Of a stretch of DNA of 64,000 nt, positions 36,473-49,300 are shown piece after piece. The translations under genes were made by a program, and so were the position numbers. The notes below the pieces were generated by a model, which was not told the DNA's origin, did no database searches, and worked only from the letters and a program-made list of their open reading frames with translations. The DNA lies in contig OX421494.1 in assembly GCA_949126835.1 (NCBI GenBank), positions 21,640,196 through 21,704,195 of the forward strand, read 5' to 3'. Every line of letters starts with the position of its first letter. Positions within the stretch are counted from its first letter, which is position 1. Source of the DNA: Anisus vortex. Its lineage: Eukaryota; Mollusca; Gastropoda; Planorbidae.

Positions 36473-38627
36473 AATATATATCTATATTATATATCTATGT
36501 TATAAAAGACATTGTCAATAGTAAAGCGGGGGGGGGGGGGGGGGAGGGGGGCGCCCATGTCTAAGCTTATCTAAAATAAAGCCATAAACAAAAAGAAAAC
36601 AAAAAAAGAAATAACATCTGATCACAATGTCGATTGATGAGTTCAAACAGATAAAAACAAAATTTCAGATCTCACTTCAAACTGGAAGACCACGGAAGCG
36701 GTGGATTTGTTCAAGTTCCAAGAATTATGTGCACCCCACTACCTTTTATTACGCCTCGGTGGGTGGCCGCGCCGGGGGTATTTCCTCCCACGCGATGGCA
36801 GAAGTAAACAAAAACAACAAGTATCTAAATATAGATTATGTCGCGTGCGGAGCGTATAAGTGCAACCAACGGATCCCAGAAAGTGCTTATTAGGAAAAGT
36901 TCACTGTGAGCTCTCGACAACCGTACGTGGTCGACAGCTTATCGTGACACATTAAACTTTCGCCCATCCGGGAACTTGCTTTTTTTTTTTTTGCCACATT
37001 CTCTTCATGACGACACCGTCGTAAATGTCCGTCTCAGCTTATTGAATTACATGAGATACACCGTCTCAACTCAGTGGAACTGTTACTGAGAGTGGGGGGG
37101 GGGGGGGGGGGGGGAGGGGGGGAGAGGTAGACTCTTTCCCCACCATCTACCCCATCATGGCATTTTTCTCTCATAGAACTTACTGTTCAACAAGTTTAAG
37201 CATTTTTGTTCTAGTTGTTTCTGTATAGTGACGTTATGTAAAGTTGTACATTAAGAATAACAACCACAACGCAAATGCTTAAGAGCAACTCCATTAATCA
37301 GACCTAAACCAACAAGAATTGAAGTTAATATTCTTGTAAATATCTCTCCATTTTGTTACTTATTCTGGTCAAAGGGGTTGAGGCAGATTGTGCACCGTTT
37401 CTTACAGATCTAGACGGGAGGTGTAATATATCTTTCGGTCTTGGCCGAAAGTAAAGTTTCGCTTTCCAGTGTGTGTATAGCATACAACGAATTAAGTTCT
37501 CAAGAAATAGAAGGGACTTATCGGAGACATACAGATAAAGCATTGCGTTCGAATTGGTAATAAAATATAGGCCTACTTAAATGTAAAAGAATACTCACAA
37601 AAGACGATCGATATTGTTTAGTAAAAATTTTTAGTTAATCGCTTTTAAAAGTGCAAATCTACATCATTAATTATTATTTAATATGCAACCAAACTTAAAC
37701 ATTTTAGCTGGCCCAATCTTCTGACAAACGTAACGGATTAAACCCTTTGTAAATATATATACAAAAGAAGACCTGTGTTTATGCATAATGTCAATGGCAC
37801 ATTATAGGGATCATGTGGTTGAAGAGCTGGTATTGCTGAGATTACATAGGAGCATCCATATATCTGATTGAATAAAGAGCTGGTATAGGTCTTTAAGTGG
37901 ATAGGCTAAGTCCACCGTATGAATCACTGGAAAGTGGGCTCATCGAATTGTCCTTTCTAAGACTGGCCAAATCTAGAGCACATTGATGTCACGATAGACA
38001 GATGGGTCCAGCATGTAGTGTAGAGCTGCGTCAGAACTATTAGAGTTTTTCTTTCACTTTTAACTCAATGTCGAAACTGTGACTTATATATTTGTATTAT
38101 CACTTACTCATCGCTCTAAAATGTATAGACCATTTGCATTTATTTTTACCAATATACCAATAGATAAATAAATGGGCTTTTTGTAGTAACACATATAAAA
38201 GACGCATAGGTTTATCTACCAAAAGTCGGTAATATAGTTTTTCTTTCCGTAACGAAATCTCAGAAGTGATGGACAAGCAATAATAAATAAACATCTTGGA
38301 ACTATCTGGTAAATCTGTACATTGAGCCAGGCTTAAATATGTCTGGCCTTCATCATGGAGAGTAGTATACCTAACACACAGTGGGTAAAAGTATGACTTT
38401 AGAACGAGGAACCTTTTCATTGGACAATTTTAGACCAGTAGGGAAACATTATATAGGCCTAGTATTTAAAAACATCAACACATGAGAATAAAAAGGCGAA
38501 ATTAAAAACTAATGGAGAAAAAGAGGGAGGGGGAGAAGGTGGGGGAGGTAAAAGAGAAAGATTGAAAAAACAAGAAAAAGCGAGGTAGATAAAAGTAGTT
38601 TTTTGTAGAGAGATAGATTAAATAACA

Positions 38628-39420
38628 CAGAGAGAGAGAGAGAGAGAGAGAGTGGGGAGAGAGAGAGAGAGCGGGAGAGAGAGAGAGAGAGAGAGAGAGA
38701 GCGGGAGAGAGAGAAGAGAGAGCGGGAGAGAGCGGGAGAGAGAGAGAGAGTTGTGGATGTCAATGATGATAGTGGGTGTGCAGAAGAGAATAAAACCAGC
38801 ATAAGAGAAAGAGAGAGAGAGAGATAAAGAGAGAGAGAACGTGAGAGAGAGAGAGAACGTGAGAGAGAGCGAGAGAACGTGAGAGAGAGAGAACGTGAGA
38901 AAGAGCGAGAGAGAGAGAACGTGAGATAGAGCGAGAGAGAGAACGTGAGAGAGAGAATGTGAGAAAGAGCGAGAGAGAGAGAGAACGTGAGAGAGAGCGA
39001 GAGAGAGAACGTGAGAGAGAGAGAATGTGAGAAAGAGCGAGAGAGAGAGAGAACGTGAGATAGAGCGAGAGAAAGAACGTGAGAGAGAGAATGTGAGAAA
39101 GAGCGCGAGAGAGAGAGAACGTGAGATAGAGCGAGAGAGAGAACGTGAGAGAGAGAATGTGAGAAAGAGCGAGAGAGAGAGAACGTGAGAGAGAGCGAGA
39201 GAGAGAGAACGTGAGAAAGAGCGAGAGAGAGAGAGAACGTGAGAGAGAGCGAGAGAGAGAGAACGTGAGAGAGAGAGAACGTGAGAAAGAGCGAGAGAGA
39301 GAGAACGTGAGAGACAGATAGAGAGAACGTGAAAGAGAGCGAGAGAGACAGAGAACGTGAGAGAGAGAGAACGTGAGAGAGAGAACGTGAGAGACAGAGA
39401 GAGAGAGAGAGAAAGGGAGA
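38628..39420. repeat. GA-rich array with regular AACGTGAG insertions
   Basis: (GA)n runs with GCGG interruptions at 38628-38750, a unique 60-bp piece, then from 38810 GA runs broken every 14 to 24 bases by AACGTGAG or GAGCGAGA. Longer blocks, such as those starting at 38941 and 39137, are repeated with little change. Confidence 0.95.
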
Positions 39421-39887
39421 GAGATGGGGCGAAAATGATTGAAAGAAAATAAACTGTGAAAAAGTATCCGAATTGAAACTAGACTTAAGAGAATTAGACA
39501 GCTATGTTATTAGATTGATAAATAGATTGATAACTAAATAAGATAAATTAATAGACACATATTTTGATGAATAGATAAATATAGATTATACATATAATAT
39601 ATTGATAGACATGTGGATATATAAATAGACCGACAGACATTGAAAAAGAACAATTATAAATAATATACATTTATAAATTGAAAAATAGATAATTAGATAA
39701 TTAGACAAAATATATAGATAGATGGATGCATATTTTGATAGATAAATGGATTGATAGATGGATGAAAAGATGGATAAATATATTGACATTCATATTGACA
39801 GTAAATGGCATACATAGATATAAAAAATGAATAAATGTAGTGATAGATATCGATAACAAGATGGATACATAGATATATAAATAAATA

Positions 39888-40180
39888 GATTTCTGTTATC
39901 AATATAGATAAATAGATATCTGTTATCAATAAAGATAAATAGATTTCTGTTATCAACATAGATAATTAGATTTCTGTTATCAATATAGATAAATAGATTG
40001 CTGTTATCAATATAGATCAATAGATTGCTGTTATCAATATAGATCAATAGATTGCTGTTATCAATATAGACAAATAGATTTCTGTTATCAATATAGATAA
40101 ATATATTTCTGTTATCAATATAGATAAATAGATTTCTGTTATCAATATAGATAAATAGATATATGTTATCAATATAGATA
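39888..40180. repeat. 27-bp minisatellite
   Basis: About eleven copies of a 27-bp unit with TCTGTTATCAATATAGATAA. One group of three has TTGCTG in place of TTTCTG. Flanking sequence 39490-39890 is GATA/GATT-rich and looks like a decayed relative. Confidence 0.93.
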
Positions 40181-40736
40181 AACATACATAAAGATAATTA
40201 AATAGATGGGTAGATAATTTGACATATCACCAATGAAACACAAGTCCGTAGGGAAAGAACGAAAACACATTTTTATTTATTTGGAAACTATCCAACATAA
40301 TTTGGTTGACTTTATAATTTCATTGTCTATTAGTTTACGCGATATGGAGGAATCAGCATCACGAATCCTGAACAAAATGTTACAGGCGGTCAGCAAAAAA
40401 AAAGGTCATTATAGTGTATCTGTTTTAGTGATAGTGTAATATTATTAAATGGGAATCGCGAATTAATTGAATTGAGACCAAGTGTGTTATTTCCTTTTCA
40501 TAGCTTTTTGTTTCTAATCGGGTGTTGCATTTAAATTGTAAAGAGCTATAATGGACCTATAATGAACATTAAAAATAAAACTTCAAGAATATGTGTTTAT
40601 ATATATACTGATATTTATCGCAACATTCGGTGCTCTAATATATTTGATAGAAAAGTATCAAATGATGTTAAATCGCAATGTAAAAATAGTCGTTTTGTGA
40701 CATTTAATAATTTGTTGTACTTTTGAAAGTAAAAAA

Positions 40737-40886
40737 GTAAATTACCCTTCAGACCAAACTGATCATAGGGCCGGTGAAGCAGCGTTCGCCAGTTTCTGTG
40801 GCCACGGCATACTAGGGGATGTGTGACCAGTACAATGCCCAGCCGTCTTTACTTTACCCCAACTAATGTCAGGTACACTTCTCTAA
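40737..40886 (-). mobile_element. SINE family A, 3' part only
   Basis: It contains the family 3' region (TTCAGACCAAACTGATCA, GGCCGGTGAAGCAGCGTTC, ACTTTACCCCAACTAATGTC) but stops before the tRNA-like head. Confidence 0.82.
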
Positions 40887-42529
40887 TGTAACCGTAATTT
40901 AAGCAATGCAACGTAACTAGCAGCAACTTCTAAATCTTTGTTTGCTTACCATGTTAGCCAAGGTAACATAGATAGAAGTAGCCATATATCTGACCAGCAT
41001 ATCCCATCTAAACAACCGGCAACAGGTCATAAATACTTGGGCATTATGTAGTGTCGTTTTCTAGAATTGGTTAGCAATGAGGTTCATGAAAGTGAAAGTA
41101 ATGCAGTGAGGGATGGCGGTAGTGAAACCAAAACAATTTAGATGAAAGTTTACGGACACATTGCGACTCAATGACAAAAATAGGACAAGCTCGTAAAGTT
41201 ACTCGTAAATTACGGAGGGGGGGGGGGGGGGGTGGAAGAGTTTGGACGAGCAGCGAGCAGAGTCGGCGGAGATAACGAGAGACATGGGATTTAGGTGAGC
41301 AAGTACTAAAACAACAACAGAAGCAGAAAAAAAAAACGACATTTGGAGATTTAATCGCCGAGAGAGTAGTAAGCCTGGTAAATTAGAATTGTAATAGGAG
41401 GCATTGATGAAGTAGAACGAGTACATATGTACTCACACATAAACAGACGCACGCGCAGTCAAACACACGCACATACTGAGGGTTTTGTGTAACAGTTTAA
41501 AAGAGGAAAGGGGGGGGGGGTCTTTGAAAAAGAAAGCGTAGAATCATCAAAGAGCGAAAAAAAGAGTTCAATATAGTCGCGCAAGAAATTGTATCACATA
41601 TCAAAAGCCCGCAAAAAATGTTTTTTTTTTCGTTTGCCATCTCTCTCTCTCTTTCTCTAAAAGTCCATTTCTCTAAAGCTTCAACAAAACTGACCAGCCT
41701 TGAACAATTGGCGGTGGAGGTGGGGAGGGGAGAGGGGGAAAGAGAAAACATCCCGAGGGAGAGGCTAAAGTAATGAAAAAAAATGTAGCCAGACCCTCAG
41801 CGGGGGGGGGGGGGGGGAGTAAATCGGCTCCTGTAACGGCTCTACTCGCTGGCGGCAAGCCGCAAAATTGAAGTTATTAACCAGTTAATTAAAGCAACCC
41901 CAGAGTTGTTGGAGGATAATATAGAGGGGGTTGGTGGGAGTAATAGAATACACGACGCTAGCAGTACAACAAGCTTTGGCTACATGTCCAGTATACACTC
42001 GTGTGTCCACGCTGTTTGATTGGTTGATTTTTTACAAGGCGTCTCACAAATTGACTTATTACTTTTACGGGACTATCTTCCAGTTTCCGTGCTCATACTT
42101 TGAAATGGAAAACTACTATTGATTTTGGGTTTACATTTTTAAAGAAAGGTTCGTTTCAGGAAGCTATAGAACTATTTTGTTTCGCGTCATGTTCCTTTAC
42201 TATATTAGACGTTTTCTTTCAAAAGGCCCACTACTAGACGGTCTCTTTCAAAAGGCCCACTACTAGATCTAAATAATACAGGGTTAAGAAAGTTTGTTAT
42301 TGCATTCTACATTTTATTATACCAGTTACTGTAAATTCTATATTCTTACCGAGGTTCAACGTGTACAGTAAATTTGGATGAATGTACTGTTTGTTACTGA
42401 TAGTGGCTGGCGTGTTATGTTACCCCGTCGCTTTATTGCAGTGTGCAGGATTGACACAGGAGCAGTAATTCATTATGCTGACTTACACTGTTTGGACTTG
42501 CCTTGCAAAAATATCATTTCTTTTAGTCT

Positions 42530-42645
42530 TCCGCGTGACACTGAAAATTGCTCTGCGTGCCATAGGGCAGGGGTCGGCAAACTTTGGCTAACAGTGTGCC
42601 AAACAAAGGTTCTAAAATATTTTAGCATGCCAAAAGCCTAAATGT
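42530..42645. mobile_element. Rearranged hAT MITE fragment
   Basis: CAGGGGTCGGCAAAC at 42568 is the family end seen at 12118, running right through CAGTGTGCCA. To its left, TGACACTGAAAATTGCTCTG and CGTGCC are internal family sequence in abutting position, so two pieces are joined or one copy inserted beside another. Confidence 0.6.
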
Positions 42646-42789
42646 CAAATATTTTATAGGACAATTAATTAACTCCGTAGCAAGAAAAATGCTAAAATCA
42701 AAGTAGATTATTTATAGAGAAAATCGTTAAAAAGTTTTATCTATCTATTTATAAAAAGTAGACTGTGTATGTGTTCAACCAATCATATT

Positions 42790-43080
42790 AGTTAATTTAA
42801 AGACACGTGACCTTTTCGTATCATATTGTAATTTTGCGATTTAACTTGTCTTCGATAGCTAAGTGGTTAACGCATCGGACTGCCATGCCGGCGACCCAGG
42901 TTCGATTCTCCCATTAGTCTATACCTTTTTTCTTTTCAACAATTTTTTTTTGTATTTCTATTAATATTATTTAAGAAGAAGTTCTCTTCATTGTAGTTTA
43001 AGCTTATACATTTTTTATATGTAGCTTATACAGGCCTGTTTTATTTCCCCCCCGGACAACGCCAGGGAATTTAGCATGTA
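42790..43080 (+). mobile_element. Composite tRNA-headed SINE, family B
   Basis: The plus strand carries CTTCGATAGCTAAGTGGTTA (A box), CGGACTGCCATGCCGG and GACCCAGGTTCGATTCT (B box), so the tRNA-like head is nearly complete (about 42850-42917). The 3' end CCGGACAACGCCAGGGAATT then TAGC corresponds to the end at 32950. Sequence 43250-43480, including a TCTG run and CCAATCGAGCTGAAACTTGG, looks like a separate older dispersed repeat. Confidence 0.75.
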
Positions 43081-44337
43081 TTTAATACAAAATTAACGTG
43101 TTTGTGATTATCATCCTTTTAATTTGCATTTTTATCAAATACAAGATTTTATTACAAAACGTTCACATTTATGGTATTTTTTTTGTCTCAACATTATAAT
43201 TTGATAGTCAAGATGAGGATCCGACACCTGAGCATGATAATTATTACTCCCTTTCTTTTAACTCGTACCATCTGTCTGTCTGTCTGTCTGTCTGCTTGAT
43301 AGCAAAACTTTGCATCGATTTTTCGACCACTTCCCGTCGTCCAATCGAGCTGAAACTTGGACAGCAGACTTGTCCAGACTAACAATACATTCTATCAAAT
43401 TTTCAGCATCATAGCGTTTGGAATAGTCACGAATTCATTCGACCAATTTGCGAATCGAGGAATATATTCCACGTCCAACATGGGTACCTCACCCGGAAGA
43501 GACGGAAGTAAGCAAACTTTTCGGATATTATTATGTTCGTTTTTACGAAATAAATAGAATGAAAACGACACATTATAGCCGAAACAAAGCGAGTTATCTT
43601 TTTATGGTTTTTGCTGGCCAAAGCTGGAAAAAAAAAGGATGCGCAAAAGCGAAGCGACCATCGTGGCTTCGTGCATTAAAAAAAAAATTGCACAATCGTT
43701 ATAATTAGATATGTATTTGCCGAAATTAGCGATTCGAAATTTTAGTTTTGTAGTAAAGTGGAAATGGTAAACTTAGTTTACAAAGAAAGGGAGTATAATA
43801 AAAACTGTGTTTTTATGGTTTTCTTGTTTGATCTCAGCCTAACTGAGAGGTTTTTTAAATGTGTTTATATCAATAGACATGCGAGTCTGTTATCGTTGAG
43901 CGGAATAAATACGTAGTAATCATACCAACTGGGTAGTTAATGCAATATTTAAAAATATACATATAAATTCTTTAGTCTTATAATATGTATATAATTTTCA
44001 AATACTTTTTACAGTTCATTTCAAAGTTATAAAATGTAAACCATTTATTCTTTTTATATAAAAGAAAAAAAAATTAAAGACATATTAGCTCAAATAAAAA
44101 GGGTTAATTATCTCCCTTTAATTAAAATAGTTTCCACATTTGAATCAATAGTGATGCCAAACAATTTATGTTTTGTAATATAACAAATTTTACTGACTAA
44201 TTATTATTTCTTTATATAAAAAAAACCTTATGGTATTCATTACAATATTTAATTACTAGAGGATTAAAATAATTTACGTTAAACAGTTAAACAGAGATAA
44301 ACATTTCCTGCATTAATTTTTTGTCCATTAAAAAAAA

Positions 44338-44600
44338 AAAGTACCCGTCGGACCGAATTGATCCAGGGATGAAGCAGCGTTCACCAGTGTCTGTGGCCAC
44401 GGCATACTAGGTGATTGTGTGACCAGCACTATGCACAGCCGCCTTTACTTTACCCCAACTAAGGTCAGGTACCCATCAGAGCTGGGTAGACTCAGGGACA
44501 CCCTCCAGACCCGGGAAAAAATCCTAGCTTGCACCAGGATTCAAACCCGGGACCTTCGGCTCGCCAGTCGAACGCGCTGCTACGAAGCTACCGTGGCCCA
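44338..44600 (-). mobile_element. SINE, family A, near full length
   Basis: It includes the 3' end (GTACCCGTCGGACCGAATTG on plus), body and tRNA-like head (ATTCAAACCCGGGACCTTCG, GAACGCGCTGC). It is the first of four family-A pieces within about 2 kb. Confidence 0.88.
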
Positions 44601-44654
44601 TAGTTTTTGTCCATTTAATCTAGTTTCACATTTTGATTTAGTGTTTTAAAACAA

Positions 44655-44720
44655 TGTCAAATTATTGGGTTTCTTCAGGTATCCCATTCCATGCTCCGAT
44701 GCCACTCGGGTAGATTATAG
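44655..44720 (-). mobile_element. LINE C-terminal scrap
   Basis: The minus strand reads PSGIGAWNGIPEETQ and a stop, matching the PSGIRALNGLP segment at 20692. It directly follows a SINE. Confidence 0.65.
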
Positions 44721-45205
44721 ATCCTACCGACTACTGTATCTCTTACAAGTGAATCCACACATGCAAATGATTTAACTCATGTTCGAGCGGTTCTAGTATT
44801 ATTTTTAATGTATTAGAAAGTGTTACTGTTGAAACGTAAATGTTTTAAAATATTTAGTGTCCATTTTGTGACGTAATTTTACTAAATAAGTTCATTAAAT
44901 GGAAAACAAATTGTAAATGTATTTAGCTCTAAATGAATGTTCGGAAATTTTGTCACATTTGGACAAGGTCCACATTTACACAAGCATTCCATAGTCAGGC
45001 TTTACACTCTCTATGATCAATAGTCTGAAAAGAATTTTCAATCCTAATCGATGTCACATCTCCTTAAAGAAGTAAAGTCATGTATTGATTGTAGCGTCAT
45101 ATTTCACATGGCAAAAGAGATTGGTAGTTGGGCAGTTTCTAGGTTGATGGTTTTAGGAAATGACAGTGTGGTTTACACTATGTTGGAGCAGAGATTAGAC
45201 TATAG

Positions 45206-45427
45206 TAAAGTACCCTTCGGACCAAACTGATCATAGGGCAGCGTTCTGTGGCCACGGCATACACGGGAATGTGTGGCCAGCAAAGTGCACAGCCGGCTTT
45301 ACTTTACCCATACTAGTGTCAGGTACCCATCAGTGCCGGGAAAAAAAATCCTAGCGTGCAACAGGATTCGAACCCAGACCCTTCGGATCGCCAGTCGAAC
45401 GCTCTACCGCTCGGTCACCATTCCGCA
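45206..45427 (-). mobile_element. SINE, family A, internally deleted
   Basis: Family-A sequence with deletions in the GGGCCGGTGAAGCAGC block and in the AGCTGGGTAGACTC block. The head is preserved (GATTCGAACCC, GCTCTACCGCTCGGTCACCA). Confidence 0.85.
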
Positions 45428-45540
45428 TAGAGATTAGATTATAACCGATGTGTAATTGTAGACACGAAATTGTCATGGATTTGAGACCAGAGCATGTACA
45501 GTTTTTTTAACTGGGTAACAACAATTACAAGTGTAGCAGC

Positions 45541-45655
45541 AGCAGCAGCGCTAGGATAGCCGCACCGAATGTCTCGGGTTCGAACCCTTTTGAAAAATAG
45601 GATTTTTTTTCCAGAGTCCATAAGGTGTCACTAAGTCTATCTAGCCGGGTTTTGG
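45541..45655 (+). mobile_element. SINE head fragment, family A related
   Basis: TCTCGGGTTCGAACCC (B box), AATAGGATTTTTTTTCCAGAG and GTGTCACTAAGTCTA match the first half of family A. The orientation is opposite to its neighbours. Confidence 0.65.
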
Positions 45656-46186
45656 ATTTGAAACCCAGATTATGTCAACCTCAGAACACATTGTTATAAA
45701 ATGAACAACTAATTAATTGTAACTCAGTATGTAATGTTGAAAATCGAAACGAATAACCATCGAGCGAATTGATTGTTTAACCCAATATATACAAAATATA
45801 ATCCCTGGGAATAAGAGCTGGTTCAGTGACGACTATGAAAGATTAAAGGTTAAGCCACCATGGCATATCGTAACACATAGCTTAACGTTTTTTTAGTGGC
45901 TCCTTGTCGCTGTGTTTTAAAAAAAAATGTATTTAGACGTTTGTACACAGTGTCTGACAAGGATGGCTGACCCACTTCCAGTCATCATATCGAGCTAAAT
46001 CTTGAGCATAGACGTTAAGAAAGATGGCAACACATAATATGAAAAAAAAATGGCACACCCTCCCCAAACCCCGAAAATCAGTGTTGTTTTTTTATTTTGT
46101 TTCTTTTTTTCTGTTTTAAAAGGGGGAGTTAAAGCATACGCGATGTGTGTTAACTTAATATGCGGAATTAAGGAACATTATGTAAG

Positions 46187-46391
46187 TAAGTAAAGTACCC
46201 GTCGGACCAAATTGATCCAGGGTGCCGATGAGGCAGCAATCACCAGTTTCTGTGGCCAAGGCATACTAGGGGATTGTGTGGCCATTACCCCCAACTAATG
46301 TCAGGTACCCATCAGAGCTGGGAAGACTCAGGGACACCCTCCAATCCCGAGAACAAATCTTAGCCTTCACCAGGATTCGAACCCAGGAACA
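46187..46391 (-). mobile_element. SINE, family A, lacking the head
   Basis: From GTACCCGTCGGACCAAATTG to CACCAGGATTCGAACCCAGG, with a deletion of about 20 bp after GTGTGGCCA. The A-box end is missing. Confidence 0.85.
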
Positions 46392-49300
46392 GATGTAATT
46401 ATTGTCCTGTTGTAGATAGGCAAACATACCACATACATAAAATCTTTCTTTTTATTTTAGGTAAAAGGAAAATATTAAAAATTGTCTAGAAATATTTTGT
46501 TTCTTGGTTCTATGACATCGGATTGTGTGGCTAACGAAATGCACTGTAATCTTTATTTTCACGAAGTAGTGCCCGACACTCAATTGATGTGCGTGCATTA
46601 AAAAAATAGGTTCAAAAATTATTTTTACAAAACGTCACATCAAAACGATTTTTTTTTTTTACAAATGTAAGAAATGTTTAGAATTGTGAAATTAGACAAA
46701 TTTAAACGTCTAACTATAAGACATGTAGGCTTGACGTATTTCTCAGACTGAAGATTAAATCTATGAGAACAGTTTCCGGACAACAGACTCTATCAGAAGA
46801 CCCGGTTGAAGAAGATTCTGGGAGATTCACCAGGGGAAAATTTGATAAACGTTACCCACTCCGGCCCACGCGCCCGATGAACCCTGCTCACCTACACACA
46901 CACGCACACTACACAACACACACACACACATTACAGGCCCAAGACAAACCCACATTGGGTTCCAGTACTTGTATTGTGAATGCACTCTCTAAGCACCGCT
47001 AGGGGATAGTTTTATCATCACTTGTTTACTGGACCGAGGGAATCTTGGACATTTCTTTAGTGGACATTGATTTTTATTTCTTTTTGTTAAACTTCAAGTT
47101 ACAGGAGATAAAAATGTCTACCCTTCAACGACAGTTGAATAGGAAAGGAGCTATTTTCAAAATCACTTTATGGGTTTTATATCAGTAGGTGCAACTATAT
47201 ATAGATAAATGTATTACTTGAGGCTAGAGGATTTCTCTGACTGGTTTTATATTTTAAAAATAGTCTTTTTTTTTGTGGGTATTGAATTGAGAAATGTGGA
47301 AAAATACGTTTCGTTCTACGTTTTTTTAATAAAATGCTAGCCATATTAGACCAGAGTCTTCGAATGAGTTTCAAAAAACGCACTACTTGATGAAAGTTAA
47401 AAAATATATTTTTAAACCCTACCTTTATTATAACAAGGCTTAACTTTAAAACGGCGTCTACACTATAATGGACTACGTAATACCAATAATTTACACAGTC
47501 TTATGCTGTTAATATTGTGTTTGATTTATTTCTGTATGATCTTCGAGGATTAATTAAGAATTGAAGTTGTTCATCACCCGGTCATTCTCTCATCCATTTT
47601 ATACTTTCTCTATCAGTCCCTTACCCTCTAAAAATGTTTATCCTTTGCAGAGATTTAAACATTAACATTATATGTGGTGCTTCCCCCCCCCCCCCCTTTA
47701 TCTTTTTTTAAAACTCGACGCCTTAGGCCATGGGTCAGCAGACTTGTTGGACTACTAGACCATTTTAGGGGATCAAGAAGTCACACTACGCCAGTAGAAA
47801 CAAGGATTTCATTGACATTTTTTTTTTCAAATACAGAAGGTTTACAAAGAAAATAATAATATTATAAATTTTGACCAACGACTAGAAGTTTAGCCAAAGA
47901 AAGCCATCAAAGCAGGACCATCACAAGTCTATGTAACGCCCCAGGGCACAAGTTTCAGCGACACCCCTTCGAATACTGTAACTGCTTTGTTTAGTTCCTG
48001 CGCTTAGTTAATTATTATGATTAAAGAAATTTTAACATGCAATTGCTATTAAGAATATTCTTAAAAATGAATGGCAAGTTTCTGATTATAATATAATAGA
48101 TGAGCCAATCTTTTATGAAACCTTTGTGAAACAAAAATGTAACATATGTATAAAACAGTTTGAGTGTAAATAAATAAGAAGTTAACTTCTACCAGCTTTA
48201 TTCATAATTCCTTTTGTTTACAATTTGTGTTTCAAATTTATTGTCTCTGTCAATTTTCTAAAATTGTTGGCATGAACTTAGGTTATATTTGCCGCCCACT
48301 AGAAGTGTCGCCCCCGGGCATATGACCCCTCTGCCCTTCCCTATGTGAGGCCAATGCTTCAAAGTGACTGTTTATGAGCTGAATGCGCAGCTTGATCGTA
48401 CACAAATTCATCTTGGAGAACTGCTGCAGGCAAAGAATACGTGCCGCCAAACTTTGTCATCATGCGCTTGGTGCTTGCCAAGAGACATTGAAAACTGATC
48501 ACGTGGTAGCTGGCGGTAGAAGTCAATGGATTCCCATTGCGCAGGGTTGGGGAAAGTGGGAGGGGAGGTCGTCATACAGAAAGTCAAAAGGTTTTAATGG
48601 CGCCCCTGAGAAGAGAATTCATTTCTATGGATAGCCTAATATCACACTAATGCAACCGAGACAGTTAACTAAGCCGAGTTTGATAATGAATATATAGTGA
48701 CTTAGGTCGGAGTGGAACATCAGCCTAAATGTGCCTAAAATGAGATCTATGCACAATTACTTAGAGACAGAAAATCGATCACGTGATGCTTTTTAAACTA
48801 AAAAAATGGCTGATTTTACATTGATCTTAATGGCACATATGCTTATTAAAAATGTTAATTTTTAACATATCCTTGAATATTGTGATATTGATATTATAAA
48901 TGATGCTCACGGATGCAACAATGATTATAGACATACAATTATTAAAGGACAACACTTATTTGTTGATCTTTCAAAGGAAATAGATGAAAACATTGTAGAT
49001 TAATTACATGTACATGATAATTTAGAGGTAGAATTTGCGCACCCAACAGCAGCGCAGTAAGCCATTGTTAATGTTTACAAGTGTATTTAATCAACATCAC
49101 GTGACAAGGAAATCATTCTACATAGACCTCATTGCATTAGGAATATTTTTATTTTGCTTAATGACTTAATGGTTAAAACAAAACTCTGAATATAATTGCC
49201 TATACGTATAGGCCTATAAAATATAATTGTTTAAAGTATAAAGCATTGTATAAATGTATATACATAAAGTATATAGAGTATATGTATGCATGGTGTGAGT

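Noticed and set aside
42850..42917. tRNA-like sequence with A and B boxes
   Set aside because: The acceptor stem does not pair and the sequence continues into a shared SINE body, so it is a SINE head and not a tRNA gene.
47926..48355. Segment with CGCCCCAGGGC and CGCCCCCGGGC near its ends
   Set aside because: It looked like a possible transposon, but the two motifs are in direct and not inverted orientation, and no target duplication was found.
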